Origin: Glossina fuscipes | Taxonomy: Eukaryota > Arthropoda > Insecta > Diptera > Glossinidae | Direction: 5' to 3' | Assembly: GCF_014805625.2 (NCBI RefSeq) | Contig: NW_023998417.1 | Coordinates: forward strand, 8,846,780-8,910,779 | DNA: 64,000 nt | In this document: piece after piece, positions 26,372 through 37,983 of the stretch | How the letters are laid out: the number at the start of each line of letters is the position of its first letter | Position numbering within the stretch: position 1 is the first letter of the stretch | Program-made: the position numbers and the translations under genes | The notes under the pieces: model-generated | Seen by the model: only the letters and a program-made list of their open reading frames with translations | The model's database searches: none | What the model was told of the DNA's origin: nothing

Positions 26372-27040
26372 GTAAGTAACTGAAAAAAAAAAATAGAAAA
26401 CAAAGTTATTTGTTCTTCCTTATGAAACTAGATTTTTTATAGCTTAGCCTGAGCACGCGTAATCGATCTATATAAAATTTCTTATTATTATCACGCTTTC
26501 GATTTTTAATTCCTATTTTATTAATACGCAATGCAGAGAGACCATAAAACCAACTGCAATAACTTTGTTACAGCCCACAAGCCCAAGAAAATACAAATAT
26601 TTTCATTAAAATTAAAAAAAAAAAAAAAGAGTTGAAATCTTATTTAATAAACTTATATATATATAATATATATATATATATAAATATGCGTGTGGTATGT
26701 GCGGTTTTAATACGAATCATATTACAAATCCCTCGTACCAAAATATAGAAAATGGAAGAAATAAGAATTAATTGGAATTCACATTACACATAGGCAGTCA
26801 CAAAAGGGTGTAAGCGGTAGTTTATTTGTGTTTAGTTTAGGTCGAATATTGCCAAGTCATATTAAAAGAAAACTATATTCGTCTTGCGGCAAGTGCCGAC
26901 GTGGTGTGATACACGCTCGGTAATTGTAGACGATCTTGCTCCGTAATTCTCTAGCTAGACTTCTAGACTTAAGTGTTTATGTGCTGTAAGCTATAACTTG
27001 TGATTATGCTGTGGAAGTGTTCTTTTTTATTTAACGTTTC

Positions 27041-27360
27041 TGCTAGTTTTGTTGTACCCTACACCACTTATCTTACAAGAGTATATTAAGTTTTTGCGGA
27101 TATATGCAATATTTAGAAGAACTTCTGATGCACCGGCCTTTTATTATATCAATTGATTCATAGTCGCTTTTTAGTCGAAATTAGGCTTGTCTGTCCATCC
27201 GTATCTTTTCTTGTGTTCAACATGCACACACATGCAATTGTCGGTATAATTTGATGAAATTTCGTACATCCGTCAGTTTTAGACAAAGGACGAGCACTAT
27301 TGAAAATGGCTCGGATAAGATCACTTTTTAGACCACTTCCCATATAATGCATCATTTTGA
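27041..27360 (-). repeat. Remnant of a dispersed dipteran repeat
   Basis: The stretch contains a series of phrases known to me from dispersed repeats in fly genomes: TTGTACCCTACACCACTTAT, an ATCAATTGATTCATAGTCG segment, GTCTGTCCATCCGT, and AATTTGATGAAATTTCGTAC. Related phrases recur at 47.6, 53.6, 55.2 and 58.5 kb. It carries no open frame of note. The family name and full extent cannot be given without a repeat library, and the strand given is arbitrary. Confidence 0.5.
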
Positions 27361-30049
27361 AAAATCGTTATGTGAATAACTGCCAATTGCCAACAACAAC
27401 GCAGTGGTGTAGGGTATTTAATGGTATTTCACGTTCCACTGTAGCGTTTTTACTTTATTTTTTTCGTGGTTTGATTAGCTGCGACCATTTTTTCAAATTT
27501 ATTTATCGGTTTGGAGAAATTTTAGATTTTATCTCTCATGTTAGCCACCGCAAAAAGAAAAAACCAACTAAAAATGTTCCCTGACCCTGTAAATGGGAAT
27601 GTAAATGAACGGATTTCTGGTCGGTATTATTACAAATGGATAGACAAAAACGATATTCTCCCAATTAGGGCTGAACTTTATAAAAAGGTAGATTTTGATT
27701 TCTACGATATTCATGTAGTCCAGAAAAGTATTTATTTCAAACTTCTAAACGGTATTTATTACAAGTCTTTCTTAAAAGTAAGGTTATATCAGGCATAGAT
27801 TCAGTTTTCTTTGAAAAATTGTTTATAGAAGTGAATACAAAGTGGAGTATTAGGACTTCATGTGAAATGTCTACTTCCGTGATATTAAGGGTTTTAATAA
27901 GAAATTGTAAAAGTAAATCGATTCAGATACTGCTTCACCGATTATATTTTTATGTGATGAATTGTTTATGCGTTTCCATCCTTCCATCCACACACAGAAA
28001 AGTATACGCTTTATATATACATTCATTATATAATGCGCACTTGTAAACCAAGCTTGTGTTTTAAATGAGCGAACGCCAATGTGGCGGCAAACGTATACAG
28101 ACATGTAAGTATGTAAATATTTTAATACAAACTGATTGAAATAATTCCTTAAATGGTATGATTGTCAAAGGGGAAGACTGACGTAAATATGTTACAAACG
28201 GCTAAGGCATTATGACAAAAAGCTTTTGTTTTGTTTTTTTATAATCTTCTTGTGATGTGAAAATCCAAAGTCGATCGTGAAACAAATCAACAAAAACTTC
28301 GCCAAATATTGAGATGTGACGTACATGTCCATCATTATAAAATTAATATTAAAAGCGTTGATCCGTTACTTCATAATTCATTGATCTCATTTTTTTGTTT
28401 TTTTTTTTTTGTTTTGTTTTGCTCATTAAGTTACTATTGGGTCTGCTGTTAGTTGAATCATATAAAAAAGATTATCTACTGACTGGGTTGAGGTCTTGCA
28501 GTGCACACTAACTGCTTCAATTAGCGCAGAGAACTGTCTGGGGGAATGTCGATAAAATTGTTCATATCAATGATATTTAGTATCTGACTAATTGCCTCCG
28601 TAGACAATTAGAATGGCAGATAATTACAAACTGAATTGAAATGCACATCATTGCAACGTTGTTTGTGTTCGTTCGTAGATAATAATGTCATATAAGTTCA
28701 ATATTTACAGCCGTCAGCCGAAGAATGCATGCATAGTAGATTTATCTTTCGCTAAGTAACATTTGGAAAATAGAAAGAGGTCAGCGATTGATTAAATTAT
28801 ACACCAATATAAAATCCAAGTCGATTTCGTCATGTCAGTCCGGGTGTCCTAAGTCCAGATAAAAAGTAAAAATTTTGCATATAAGTTGAACTAAAAACCT
28901 GTTAAAGATATATCCGACCAATCAACTAACGAAGCATGTGTAGATTTATCGAAGTCAGTGCGACATCTGCCCAATGTCATCTGCTGTCATTTCTGCTTTA
29001 TACGCAACTTTTGTACAATTATTTAAAAGGTTTCTGACCTTACTGTACTTACACTCTGTTAAAATGTAAGAAGAGAAAAAGACAGAGAGAGAGAGATCGA
29101 ATCTTAACTTGTTCGAGATACTTCCTAGAGGCAACCAATAGGCCCCGATCCCGATCCCGATCAATGAACTGCTGATAGATTGCATAAACTTTTCACTGTC
29201 GATTATTCGTTATCCTTTATTTGCCATCTGCCCTTGATTAAATTTCTAATATAATATTTGAAAATATTATTGAAAAGATTTTCGACCTTGTGCTTACGCT
29301 CTATTGAAACGCAAGAGTGCGAAAGGGCGGCAAACGGTACAAGTGACGAGCTCTTATTTACATTTGAAATGCAATGTTATCGCGAAGTAAAACAACGCTA
29401 CGTAAAGTTAAGTCATTGCCATAAAATTATTTGAAATAAAGAAAAAGATGTTTGTGTACAGACATAAATTTCTGGTAAACACAAAAATCCCAGGTAAACA
29501 TTATACAAATTGTAATCAAAAAAATGAAAGATTAAAAGCAAATAAAAATAATATAAAAAAAGAAAAAGAAAAGAATAAGTAATAAAATTTTATTCGCTTT
29601 ATGTCGAATCCTGGATGCACATGCCGTCAATGATTGCAAGAGTTTCCGTTTTTGTTATGTTGTTGTTATTGTTCGGGTTTGTCAAATTGGGGCTAGAACG
29701 CTAAGAAGACAAAAATGCTTGAAATATTATTATATATCTGGCAGATGGTACAGGAGCTGTCGAAAATTTTGATTAAAAAAAAAAAAAAATGGACAAAAAA
29801 TATCCTTTCGCAAGATCGATAAAAGATCGTCTAAAAATTTATTAATCCCATCAAGAGAGTCTAAGGCGCTTCACTAGGGAAATTTCAACCCAATCGATTG
29901 AGAGCTAAGAGGCGTCCGTCTCGAAAAACATAGTTTTGAGAGAAGAAAGGTTAAAATTTTAAATAATTTGATATAATGAATGAACTCATCGTCTCCAAGT
30001 AAAAGTTCTTTCATTAGATTTGCAAAATATTTAGCGGATCTTTAGAGAA

Positions 30050-30484
30050 ATGGTGAAAAAACTCTTATCTCTTAATTGCGAATCTATTGATTCACAAATT
30101 TGGATCGAGTTCGTTCAATATTGTCCCCTGAATGGGGATGTACGGACATCGTCAGAGCATTTGCAACACTTTGATTGGAGGAATCTCCGGAGAGCTCAAG
30201 AAGTTTATTCTCAAACAATATTTAAATTCGAAATCGGTATAGTTATGGCCGCCCATGTCAAAATTCAGACATCGTCAAAGTTAAGACATCGGTTTCGAAT
30301 TTGGCAAAACGTTCAAATATGTTGCTTGCAGATTGGCATTGAAAATAGGCCAAGTCGGTCAAGGAACTCGCCTATAAGTAGAGTGCAATGTAAACTGAGA
30401 TTACTTCTGCTCTCTTGGCTTTTTTACTCGTCACGTTTAAACTGCAATAGGTGCAACGACAAAGATTTCCATACAAGTGTATGA
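30050..30484 (+). other. 144-codon open frame, unknown, probably not a gene
   Basis: This is the longest homopolymer-free open frame in the window. It opens MVKKLLSLNCESIDSQIWIE and has a Leu-rich hydrophobic stretch near residues 116-128. No domain or motif is recognisable. It contains a repeated ACATCGTCA segment (near 30147 and 30270), which hints at a decayed repeat. By my rough estimate a frame this long turns up by chance about once in ten windows of this size and composition, so it is only a weak candidate. There is no clear splice context or polyadenylation signal that would make a single-exon gene. Confidence 0.15.
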
Positions 30485-31982
30485 AAAAAAAGAAAAAATC
30501 AGCCTCGTCCATCTAATGTTGTAGATGTAGTAGTTTTTTGTGTGCGTGCCTAACGAATGGATGACATTTATGCTTTATTTTAGGAATACTGGCAATAAAC
30601 CATTTCGCCAAGGGTGATATAGACAGAGTAACTAATGTGTGTACAAATTAGGATACGTTCTTCTTGCGCTTAACATTTAGGACAAAAAAAAAACAATATT
30701 TGCTCTAAGTTAATAGAAATCCCCTTTAAAAAATTCCCACTGAATTTTAGGCGCTTATAATACGGATACACTGTGTGTGGTATTTTCGGGGACTTTACTT
30801 TAAATGAAGTAAAAATTTCATATAAATTCTCCGTGTGATGAGGAAAAGAAATCAACACACAAAAATAGATAATGATGGCATCAAAGTATTTTCTCATTTC
30901 ATTTTACTATGCCCCAAAACAATTGCAAAGATTTCTGCTTAAATGCAATGCAATAAGATATTATTTAAAAGAGAAAAAGCTATGTTTTAGTCAGAGAAAC
31001 ACAAAAAAAAGGATTTGCATAACTAAAACCCAAAAAAAAAAAAAAAAAACAAGTAAAAGGAAATTCCTCTGCTTGAAATAAAGAGTTAGTTATTATTCAA
31101 AGAGAGAGAGCGAAAAATTGTTAGAAATTAGCAGAATAATGTTCATTCCCGTTAAACTTGTGTACATAATTTCGTTATAAAAACTTTTACACTCATAAGT
31201 TATTCTCTCCTTAACTTTTATATTATATTTTTCTCTTTTATAATTAGTGCATTCCTTCTTATTGCACTCATAATACTTAAGCTCTCTTTTTGTGTAGACC
31301 GATATTAAAGCTAAATTCAAAAAAAAACAAAAGAAAACAAAATTGAGTACACAAAGCGCAAATTTAACTCACTCGCTACAACATTTGAGTGTTTCATATA
31401 AAAGCAAAACTTATATACTTTGATGACGCATTTTTTGTGAACAATTTAATAATAGGAAGTGTCGCGGTATAATTTTACAACAAAAAAAAAAAAAAAAAAA
31501 AAAACAAAGAAGACTGTTCAACATAATTCATATATTCTCTGTTGTGCTTTAAATGAACGAAATTGTGAAAAAATTGCAATAAAGAAAAAAAAAACATGAT
31601 TTGTGTTAATTTCAAATTTGTATTAAATATTTAAAAAAAATTTTGCGTATTACAATAATAAATAAAGCAAAAAAAAAAAAAAATTTTAATTTTTCTTCCT
31701 CTTTCCCTCTATTCACCTACACGGAAGATCAAATATGTTAAGCAAAACACTTGAGCTGACAGTGTTTTTTCTATACAAATAAACCAATAAATAAGAGAAA
31801 CAAAAAAAAAAAGAAAAACAAAAACACGATAAAAAGAAATTTGTTTATATTTTGTCTTCTAATACATGATGAAATTCTCGTGAAATTTGCATTGGATCAC
31901 CACTGAAATTAGTTTAATTTGTATTGTGTGCTGTACGTGTGTGCGCGCCTTGACTTGCAAAAAAAAAAAAAAAAAAAAAAAA

Positions 31983-32082
31983 NNNNNNNNNNNNNNNNNN
32001 NNNNNNNNNNNNNNNNNNNNNNNNNNNNNNNNNNNNNNNNNNNNNNNNNNNNNNNNNNNNNNNNNNNNNNNNNNNNNNNNNN
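31983..32082. other. Assembly gap of 100 N between poly-A and poly-T
   Basis: Exactly 100 N, preceded by a run of about 24 A and followed by 13 T. The round number suggests a placeholder of unknown length. It sits 178 bp before the ATG of the alternative first exon, so the leader or promoter of that exon is incomplete. Confidence 0.98.
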
Positions 32083-32260
32083 TTTTTTTTTTTTTCTTTG
32101 CCTTTTAATTGTTTAATTCATTCATTTCTTTATATGCTTTGCATATAAAGGAACTAACAACACATACGCTTTTCCATATAGTCTTACAAGTGATAAGACG
32201 TAATTTGTTTTTAAAAAATTTTGGAGAAAAAAAAAAGGAAAATAAAAAAAATCATTCAAA

Positions 32261-32344
32261 ATGACTTTGGACAATTACAATCTGTTTAACGATGAATATC
32301 TCAATTTACCGTTTAATATGCCATTATCACCTCTACCAAAAGTG
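32261..32344 (+). CDS. kay: Alternative first coding exon, isoform B-like N-terminus (possible kayak/Fos)
   Basis: A 28-codon exon opens [20 protein letters not shown] and ends with PLSPLPKV at a perfect donor, GTG|GTAAGT (32345-32350). The start context CAAAATG is a strong fly initiation context, and an in-frame TAA at 32243 lies 18 nt upstream, so the ATG is the first possible start. There is no pyrimidine-tract AG just before the ATG, so this is better read as a first exon with its own promoter than as an internal exon. It ends in phase 0, like the other two exons, so it can join the same downstream exon. The short, acidic, Phe/Leu/Pro-rich peptide looks like an activation-domain-type N-terminus. 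It strongly resembles my memory of one kayak (Fra/Fos) isoform start in Drosophila. No database search was possible. Confidence 0.6.
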
Positions 32345-34307
32345 GTAAGTTTGCATTCATTGTTTCTAGTTTTTTTTCCTTTTTAATAATATATATGTAC
32401 GAGAAGCCCTCATTGCGAATGTTGGCGACACCCATCCATCACTTTAGGTAAACAGGCTACTTTTTTGTTAACATTGGACTTAAGCTTAACATAGAGTTAA
32501 AACATAGAGTGTGACATTGGCATTATATTATATTCTTGCCGGTTCATGCTTGTTGACTTAGTGATGTTTTATTAGAGATGAGAAGCAAAATTTTGCACCG
32601 ATGTGTTTGCATCAAAGAAGGGCATCGATTTTACGAAGGCGAGATCATTTTGTGGTGTGTTCTTTTGCCACCTTTTTTTTTGTTTTTTTTCCTTACTCAT
32701 TTTAGTCGACTTGTACGTAACACGGTTCTGGATAGGCTCGTAGTAACAAAAATTTGATATATGGTCAGTTGTACCGACCCAATGCGCCTCATTTAGAAAT
32801 TTCCCTTTTCAACTGCGTTTAGCTGAGACTTATTTTTCTTTTGATTTTTTATATTTTCGTACGCAGTGGAAATAAGACGCAATGTTTGTTAAATTTATTT
32901 TACTTTACTTAATGTATCGCCACAATAATGCAGCAACTTGATTTTGAAGGGAACTTGGAACTGATTTTTTTACACACATCATCGAAGGATAAGATTCATT
33001 TTCAACCACTGGAAAGCTTCAGGGACGCCATTAAGTATATATATCCTTGATCAGGCCAATCACTCAGAGAATATTCTTTATTCGCGTAACACGGTGGCGG
33101 TCAAAAAGAAACGAGAAAAGATCGCCAAGTGTTTTGCCTTTACCGACTGAGCAATGGCTATAGCTACAATCGCAGTAAACTTTATCGTCGAATATCTTCT
33201 TATATGTTTTATATTACCTCCAGGCACCCATTGGACGTTATTCATGAAGGTAGACTAGTTGGTGGTTAGGAACGATTATAAGTAAGATTATAGAAGGGAA
33301 GAACTGATCATAATGTTGCAATAGCCGGAGTATAGCTGACCTTAAGCTGAAAGTGGGATCTTTGTCAATTATTTTTTCGTCTTTCAGTGTCTGGCGTCAA
33401 ATTCTTATGTCTTATCATGGACAAAACCCGAATTTTTTTTTTTTTTCACAAAATGACTTTGAAGATAGATTGAATCCGGCTACAATAGTTCAAAGATTCC
33501 AAAACATTCAAATATTTCACTAATATTTCAAACATCGAGGAGAACTAGAGACTAGCTTATCAGGAGAGGCATTGGATTTATAAATAGTCACTTCTTCTCT
33601 CTCAATAAGAGCGGGAACTTTTTTTATTTAAACAAAAAACCAAGTTCCTAGTGGACGGAAAAATTTTTTGTAGGGATTAAAATATATATTGAATCGTTCC
33701 TGATAAAGAATGAACGCCAACGAACAACTCTTCAACCGAATTGATCAACAAAAATCCCATAATTGTCATTTAATTTATATAGTGATGGTCGGCGGCATCC
33801 TCAAGATTCGTTTGAAAGTGTGTTTAATTTCATATTAATTTTTATTGAAATTTTCTATTAAACCCATTGTCGTTCTAAACTATTCAGAACTATTTGATTA
33901 TTATTAAGCCAAAGTTAAAGGCATCCGTGGAAGTTTAATAGTCGTATTAAAATTTTACAAACAAAAAAAAAAAAAGAAAAGAAAACTGAGCTTAAAGAAA
34001 AAAAATCATTAACAAAAGGTATAAAATTGCATTAAATATCTTTTCATAGCTTGGTATCGTTTGGTCGTTGTGCATAATTTACATATATTTATTGTCTGTC
34101 ATTGAACTTTTCGTAATAAAGTGATTTTGTCATTAAAATCGAGTAATTTCGATATTGATTTACGGAAAAAAGAGAACAGCAGCGAAGAAAGCATCAAATT
34201 TACTTGGACGTAATTTGTGCTATCAAAGTTAATGCAAAATGTTGCGCCAACTCTCTCTTCAATTGTAATTAAATTTTCAAATGTATCATATAATTAGCTT
34301 CTGCTGA

Positions 34308-34326
34308 ACAGTGCACTGTGCACTGT
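34308..34326. other. 19-bp palindrome with GTGCAC arms
   Basis: Two perfect 9-nt arms, ACAGTGCAC and GTGCACTGT, flank a single T. A related perfect 12-bp palindrome, ACTGTGCACAGT, lies at 15640-15651. It could be a dimeric protein-binding site or chance. It is 82 bp from a SINE insertion, but outside it. Confidence 0.4.
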
Positions 34327-34407
34327 GGCGACTTTAAGAAAAACAATTGCCAGATAATTCAAAAATTTAACTTTTCTTAATATTGTAAGTCCAAGGTTGT
34401 TATACCT

Positions 34408-34421
34408 TACAAAATAATTAT
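34408..34421. repeat. Target-site duplication, left copy
   Basis: TACAAAATAATTAT, identical to 34602-34615 on the other side of the SINE. Confidence 0.85.
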
Positions 34422-34601
34422 TATTATTATTATTATTATTATTAATTTCACCAGAGAAATAAATTCTAAGACTAAACTCTTAAAAGCACTAGCATCTAAG
34501 GCTATCGGCCTTTTATTAAGAACTCTACCGCACTTGAGATTCGAACCCACGACCACTGAGTTGCTAGTCGAGACTCTTGCCTACTCGGCCACCCAGGCGG
34601 A
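34422..34601 (-). mobile_element. tRNA-derived SINE, full copy with target-site duplication
   Basis: This is the best copy in the window. On the minus strand it opens with a tRNA-like head: TCCGCCTGGGTGGCCGAGTA, with the A-box-like TGGCCGAGTAGG, then the B box GGGTTCGAATCTC complementary to 34536-34548, close to the tRNA consensus. A non-tRNA body follows (CTTAGATGCTAG, AGAATTTATTTCTCTGG), ending in a TTA/AAT repeat tail. It is flanked by a 14-bp direct repeat, TACAAAATAATTAT, at 34408-34421 and 34602-34615, which marks a retroposition event. The head looks like a Ser/Leu-type tRNA. There is no coding capacity, so a LINE partner would be needed for movement. Confidence 0.9.
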
Positions 34602-34615
34602 TACAAAATAATTAT
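34602..34615. repeat. Target-site duplication, right copy
   Basis: TACAAAATAATTAT, identical to 34408-34421. The duplicated 14 bp is within the range made by LINE-type target-primed reverse transcription. Confidence 0.85.
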
Positions 34616-37600
34616 ACAAAATGCTTTCTGATGGAGATTTTGGGATTTGTTGGCCATTGATCATATTGGCCTGCAGGATGTTCTGGTTCATTTAAGCTTT
34701 GCGCACATCTCTAGGTAGACTTAGCTTACGTCTTCTATCCTAAACCTTTTAAAATGTCAAAGTGCTCCTCAAGTATTTTAATGTGGAACTAAGCCTAGTA
34801 GATTATTGAGGAGCGGTTACGTTAGGTTGCATTTGCGGTATCAATTTCTTTACGGTATACGTTCATTTAAGCTTTGTGGACATCTCTTGTAAAATAGGTA
34901 GACTTAGCTTGAAGTAGGGATGAAGTAGTCGAATGGGATGTGAATAACTATGCTAATAGTTCGAGATTTTTCTTTTATAAATTCAGTGTTCACTTGAGCA
35001 TGGTGGTATGATCAGAAGGACTTTGGTGGCCATGATTTTTGTTTGGAACTCGGCGTCGTCATCAGGTATCGACATAGCATTATAACATAATGTATACAAT
35101 CGCCTCTAGAACCTTTAGATCAGATCGGGAAACTAATAATCCAGATTTTGGTTTTTTTCTCTACACAATGGTTTGCAACATTGTTTTCAAACAGGACGCA
35201 GATCTCGCAACAATACTTTATTCGAGGCAATAAATGTAGTTTGATATTCTCGCAAGCGTTTGACATTCAAGCTTACGTACAGTTTGCGGATGTTACGGGG
35301 AAAAAGAATAAAATGATTAGCATAAAAAGGTTACTTAAGATAAAAATGGACAACTTTTCACAAGTTAGGCAATGATACGGTATATTAAAAAACAAACCAA
35401 TGAAAGAATTGTGCTGTGATCTGCCCGAAATAGATGTTAAAATACTTATAACGGGATACCTATCAAGACCGTTACAATATTTCTTAGGATCAATTAACTA
35501 ACACAATAGGGATGTGATTACAGTTAGTAAAATATTTCGAAATTATGTGTTGGTCTTCCAAGGCTATGAACACTCCTTGTTGTGGTGATGCCAATAATAT
35601 AATTCTTTTAATTCTCTTATCCTCATATTCTCCTATTTTTTAATAATATTGCAATTGTAAAGGAGAGTTCGAATTGGATTATACTTGGTTTGTTGTTCCA
35701 GTGAAAATTGTGTCATCCTCCCAAAGGGAAGGTATTATTTCCGGGAAGTTGAGTGGTGTTTACACTTTCGTTTTCGGTTCAGATCTTATAAGAGTTACCC
35801 TTGCAAAGGTTTACAATTATTCGCGCTGTTTATCTAATGTTTATCTAATAGAGGCCATCGCACTTAGGTGCAAATCTTTCAGCCGAGAAAAACTGCTAGC
35901 CAAGAACAAAAGGCAAAGTACATTTGGCACTTATTAAAGTAACAAAGTACATGGGAGAGCGTTTTTTTTTCTTTTTTCTCGTTCGAAACACGAAACTTGT
36001 TTCCCTAGTTTCTTTTAAAAGTTGGGAATTTTATCTAATGTGTACAATGCTACGTCGCCTTATAACTAAAACATGTGACGTGATGGTTATCGAAAAAAAA
36101 AAAAATGAAAAAATGAAATAAAAAAAAAAACGATACACAATAAAATGTACGAGGGTGTAGTACAAATTGTTTTTTTTTTTTCTAATTTTTTTGTTTTTTT
36201 TTTCAATTTTGTAGCTAAAATTTCTCTTAAAAACATGCGAAACATCAAAATGTTATCAAAAACAAAAAAAGTTACTTAGGGGCAGTCCCATGTATAATCT
36301 TAGTTATAAATACACGCAAACCAATACCCATTGAATTTTATCACCAGAATGTGTTCACTTATATCATAATAAATGTTTATATGGTTTTTTCAGTTCCCTT
36401 CCTTAAAATTTTTTTTTTTTTTTTTTTTATATCGAAACATTAAACCCCCCCGTATATTTGTTTATTTTTCTGTAAAACTGTTCTTTACTTCAAAAACAAA
36501 AACAAAAAAAATTGCAAACTTAAGTAATTTATCGGAAAAAAAAAGAAGAAAAAAAAAAACAAACAAAAATATTTTCGTTTCTACACACATGAATACAAGT
36601 TAATTTTAGTTATATTGTATATATATATATATATATACCATACCATATACACATGCATGAACTGAAATAACTTGACGCCCAACAACCAACCATCCAAAAA
36701 AGGCGGCCACGACCGCAACAACAAAATGTTTTAAAGCGACAATTACGGTATAATTTAAAGCAAAATAAACAGAAACAAAAACTTGCAGAGGCATTATTTT
36801 CAGCTAAGATCGAATCTGTTAACACCCACCAGAATTCGTTTTTTTCTTTTTTTTTATTTTCCTTTTTTTCAAAATTAATTTTTTTTTTTCAATAACCCTC
36901 AAATTGTGCATTAAAAAAGTATGAAATATCAATGTAAACATGAAATGTTGTTATAAGTGTAAACATATCATATAGCAAATGCAACACGAGATTTCTACCG
37001 TGCAGAACCAACCATTCATATAGAGAATAAAATATTTTTAAAGAGAGATAAAAAAAATATTCACAGGCGGAAGTAATAATAACGCAGGGAACATATTCGT
37101 ATTTAAATTTTTATTAATTATTGCTGCACTTGTCTGCAGTGGGCTTAACTGATTTTTAAACTTTTTCTAGCAAAACATTTTATAAAAAATTCGTAAATAT
37201 GCAAAAAACAAGAAAAAAATCGTCCTAACCGCGAAAGAATGATTGGTGTGGGGATGGGGTGGGTGGGGTAGCGGTGGACAGAAATGGCCAAATTACTTAT
37301 GTTGAGCATATACGTTAATCCAACAAATATGCACAACGTAGGAGGTCCGTTCCTTCAATTGATTTCTATGCATTGGCGAATATTTAACATGCTTAAGAAC
37401 ACCCCCTGCTGGGCTCATAAAAAGGAAAAAAAAAAAAAAAAACACGTTTTTTATTTAATATAACATAGCGAAAAAAACAAAAAAAATAAATTCATTTTGA
37501 TCTGAAAGAACAAAGGAAAAATTTTATAACAATTCAGCCTAACACGTGCCACTAACTTCTCGTCCACGATCGCAATGTAAAAAAAAAAAAGGTTTCTTGA

Positions 37601-37949
37601 CTCTTTTTTTTTTTTTTTTTTTTGTTTTTTGTTTTTGTTTTGTTGCCACTGAGTGGAGTGTGGAGGGTTAAAAAGTTTTATTAAAAATGTCAAGCCCTTT
37701 AGTCCTCAACTACCCTAGTATTTGTTTCGGTAGTGATTAAAGAAATTTGATACATATGCGTGGTATATGCATATGATTTGTTGTTTGCCCTTAAAAAAGC
37801 CATGAACGATATGAAATTTGTTCTTTATGCTTATAACGTGTTTTTATTGCCTTATAAATCCTTAATTGTTCAACTAACCTTAAACAGGTGCCAGTTAGAG
37901 GTCATATAATCGCGATTAGTGATTCCCGTTATTATTACTATACACATAC

Positions 37950-37983
<34 letters not shown>

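Larger units (their letters stand above)
22961..32260 (+). other. Intron / upstream region of the alternative first exon
   Basis: Non-coding sequence between the 31-codon exon and the alternative ATG exon at 32261. It holds a GA run (23677-23693), a TGTC run (24212-24232), a CRE (24030-24037), an ACT repeat (25323-25350), the recursive splice site at 26340/26341, a dispersed-repeat remnant at about 27041-27360, a 144-codon open frame of doubtful meaning (30050-30484) and a 100-N gap (31983-32082). The last few hundred bases are the likely promoter and leader of the 32261 exon, broken by the gap. Confidence 0.55.

Noticed and set aside
31887..32116. Frames spanning the 100-N gap
   Set aside because: Made of poly-A, N and poly-T. 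They are not coding.
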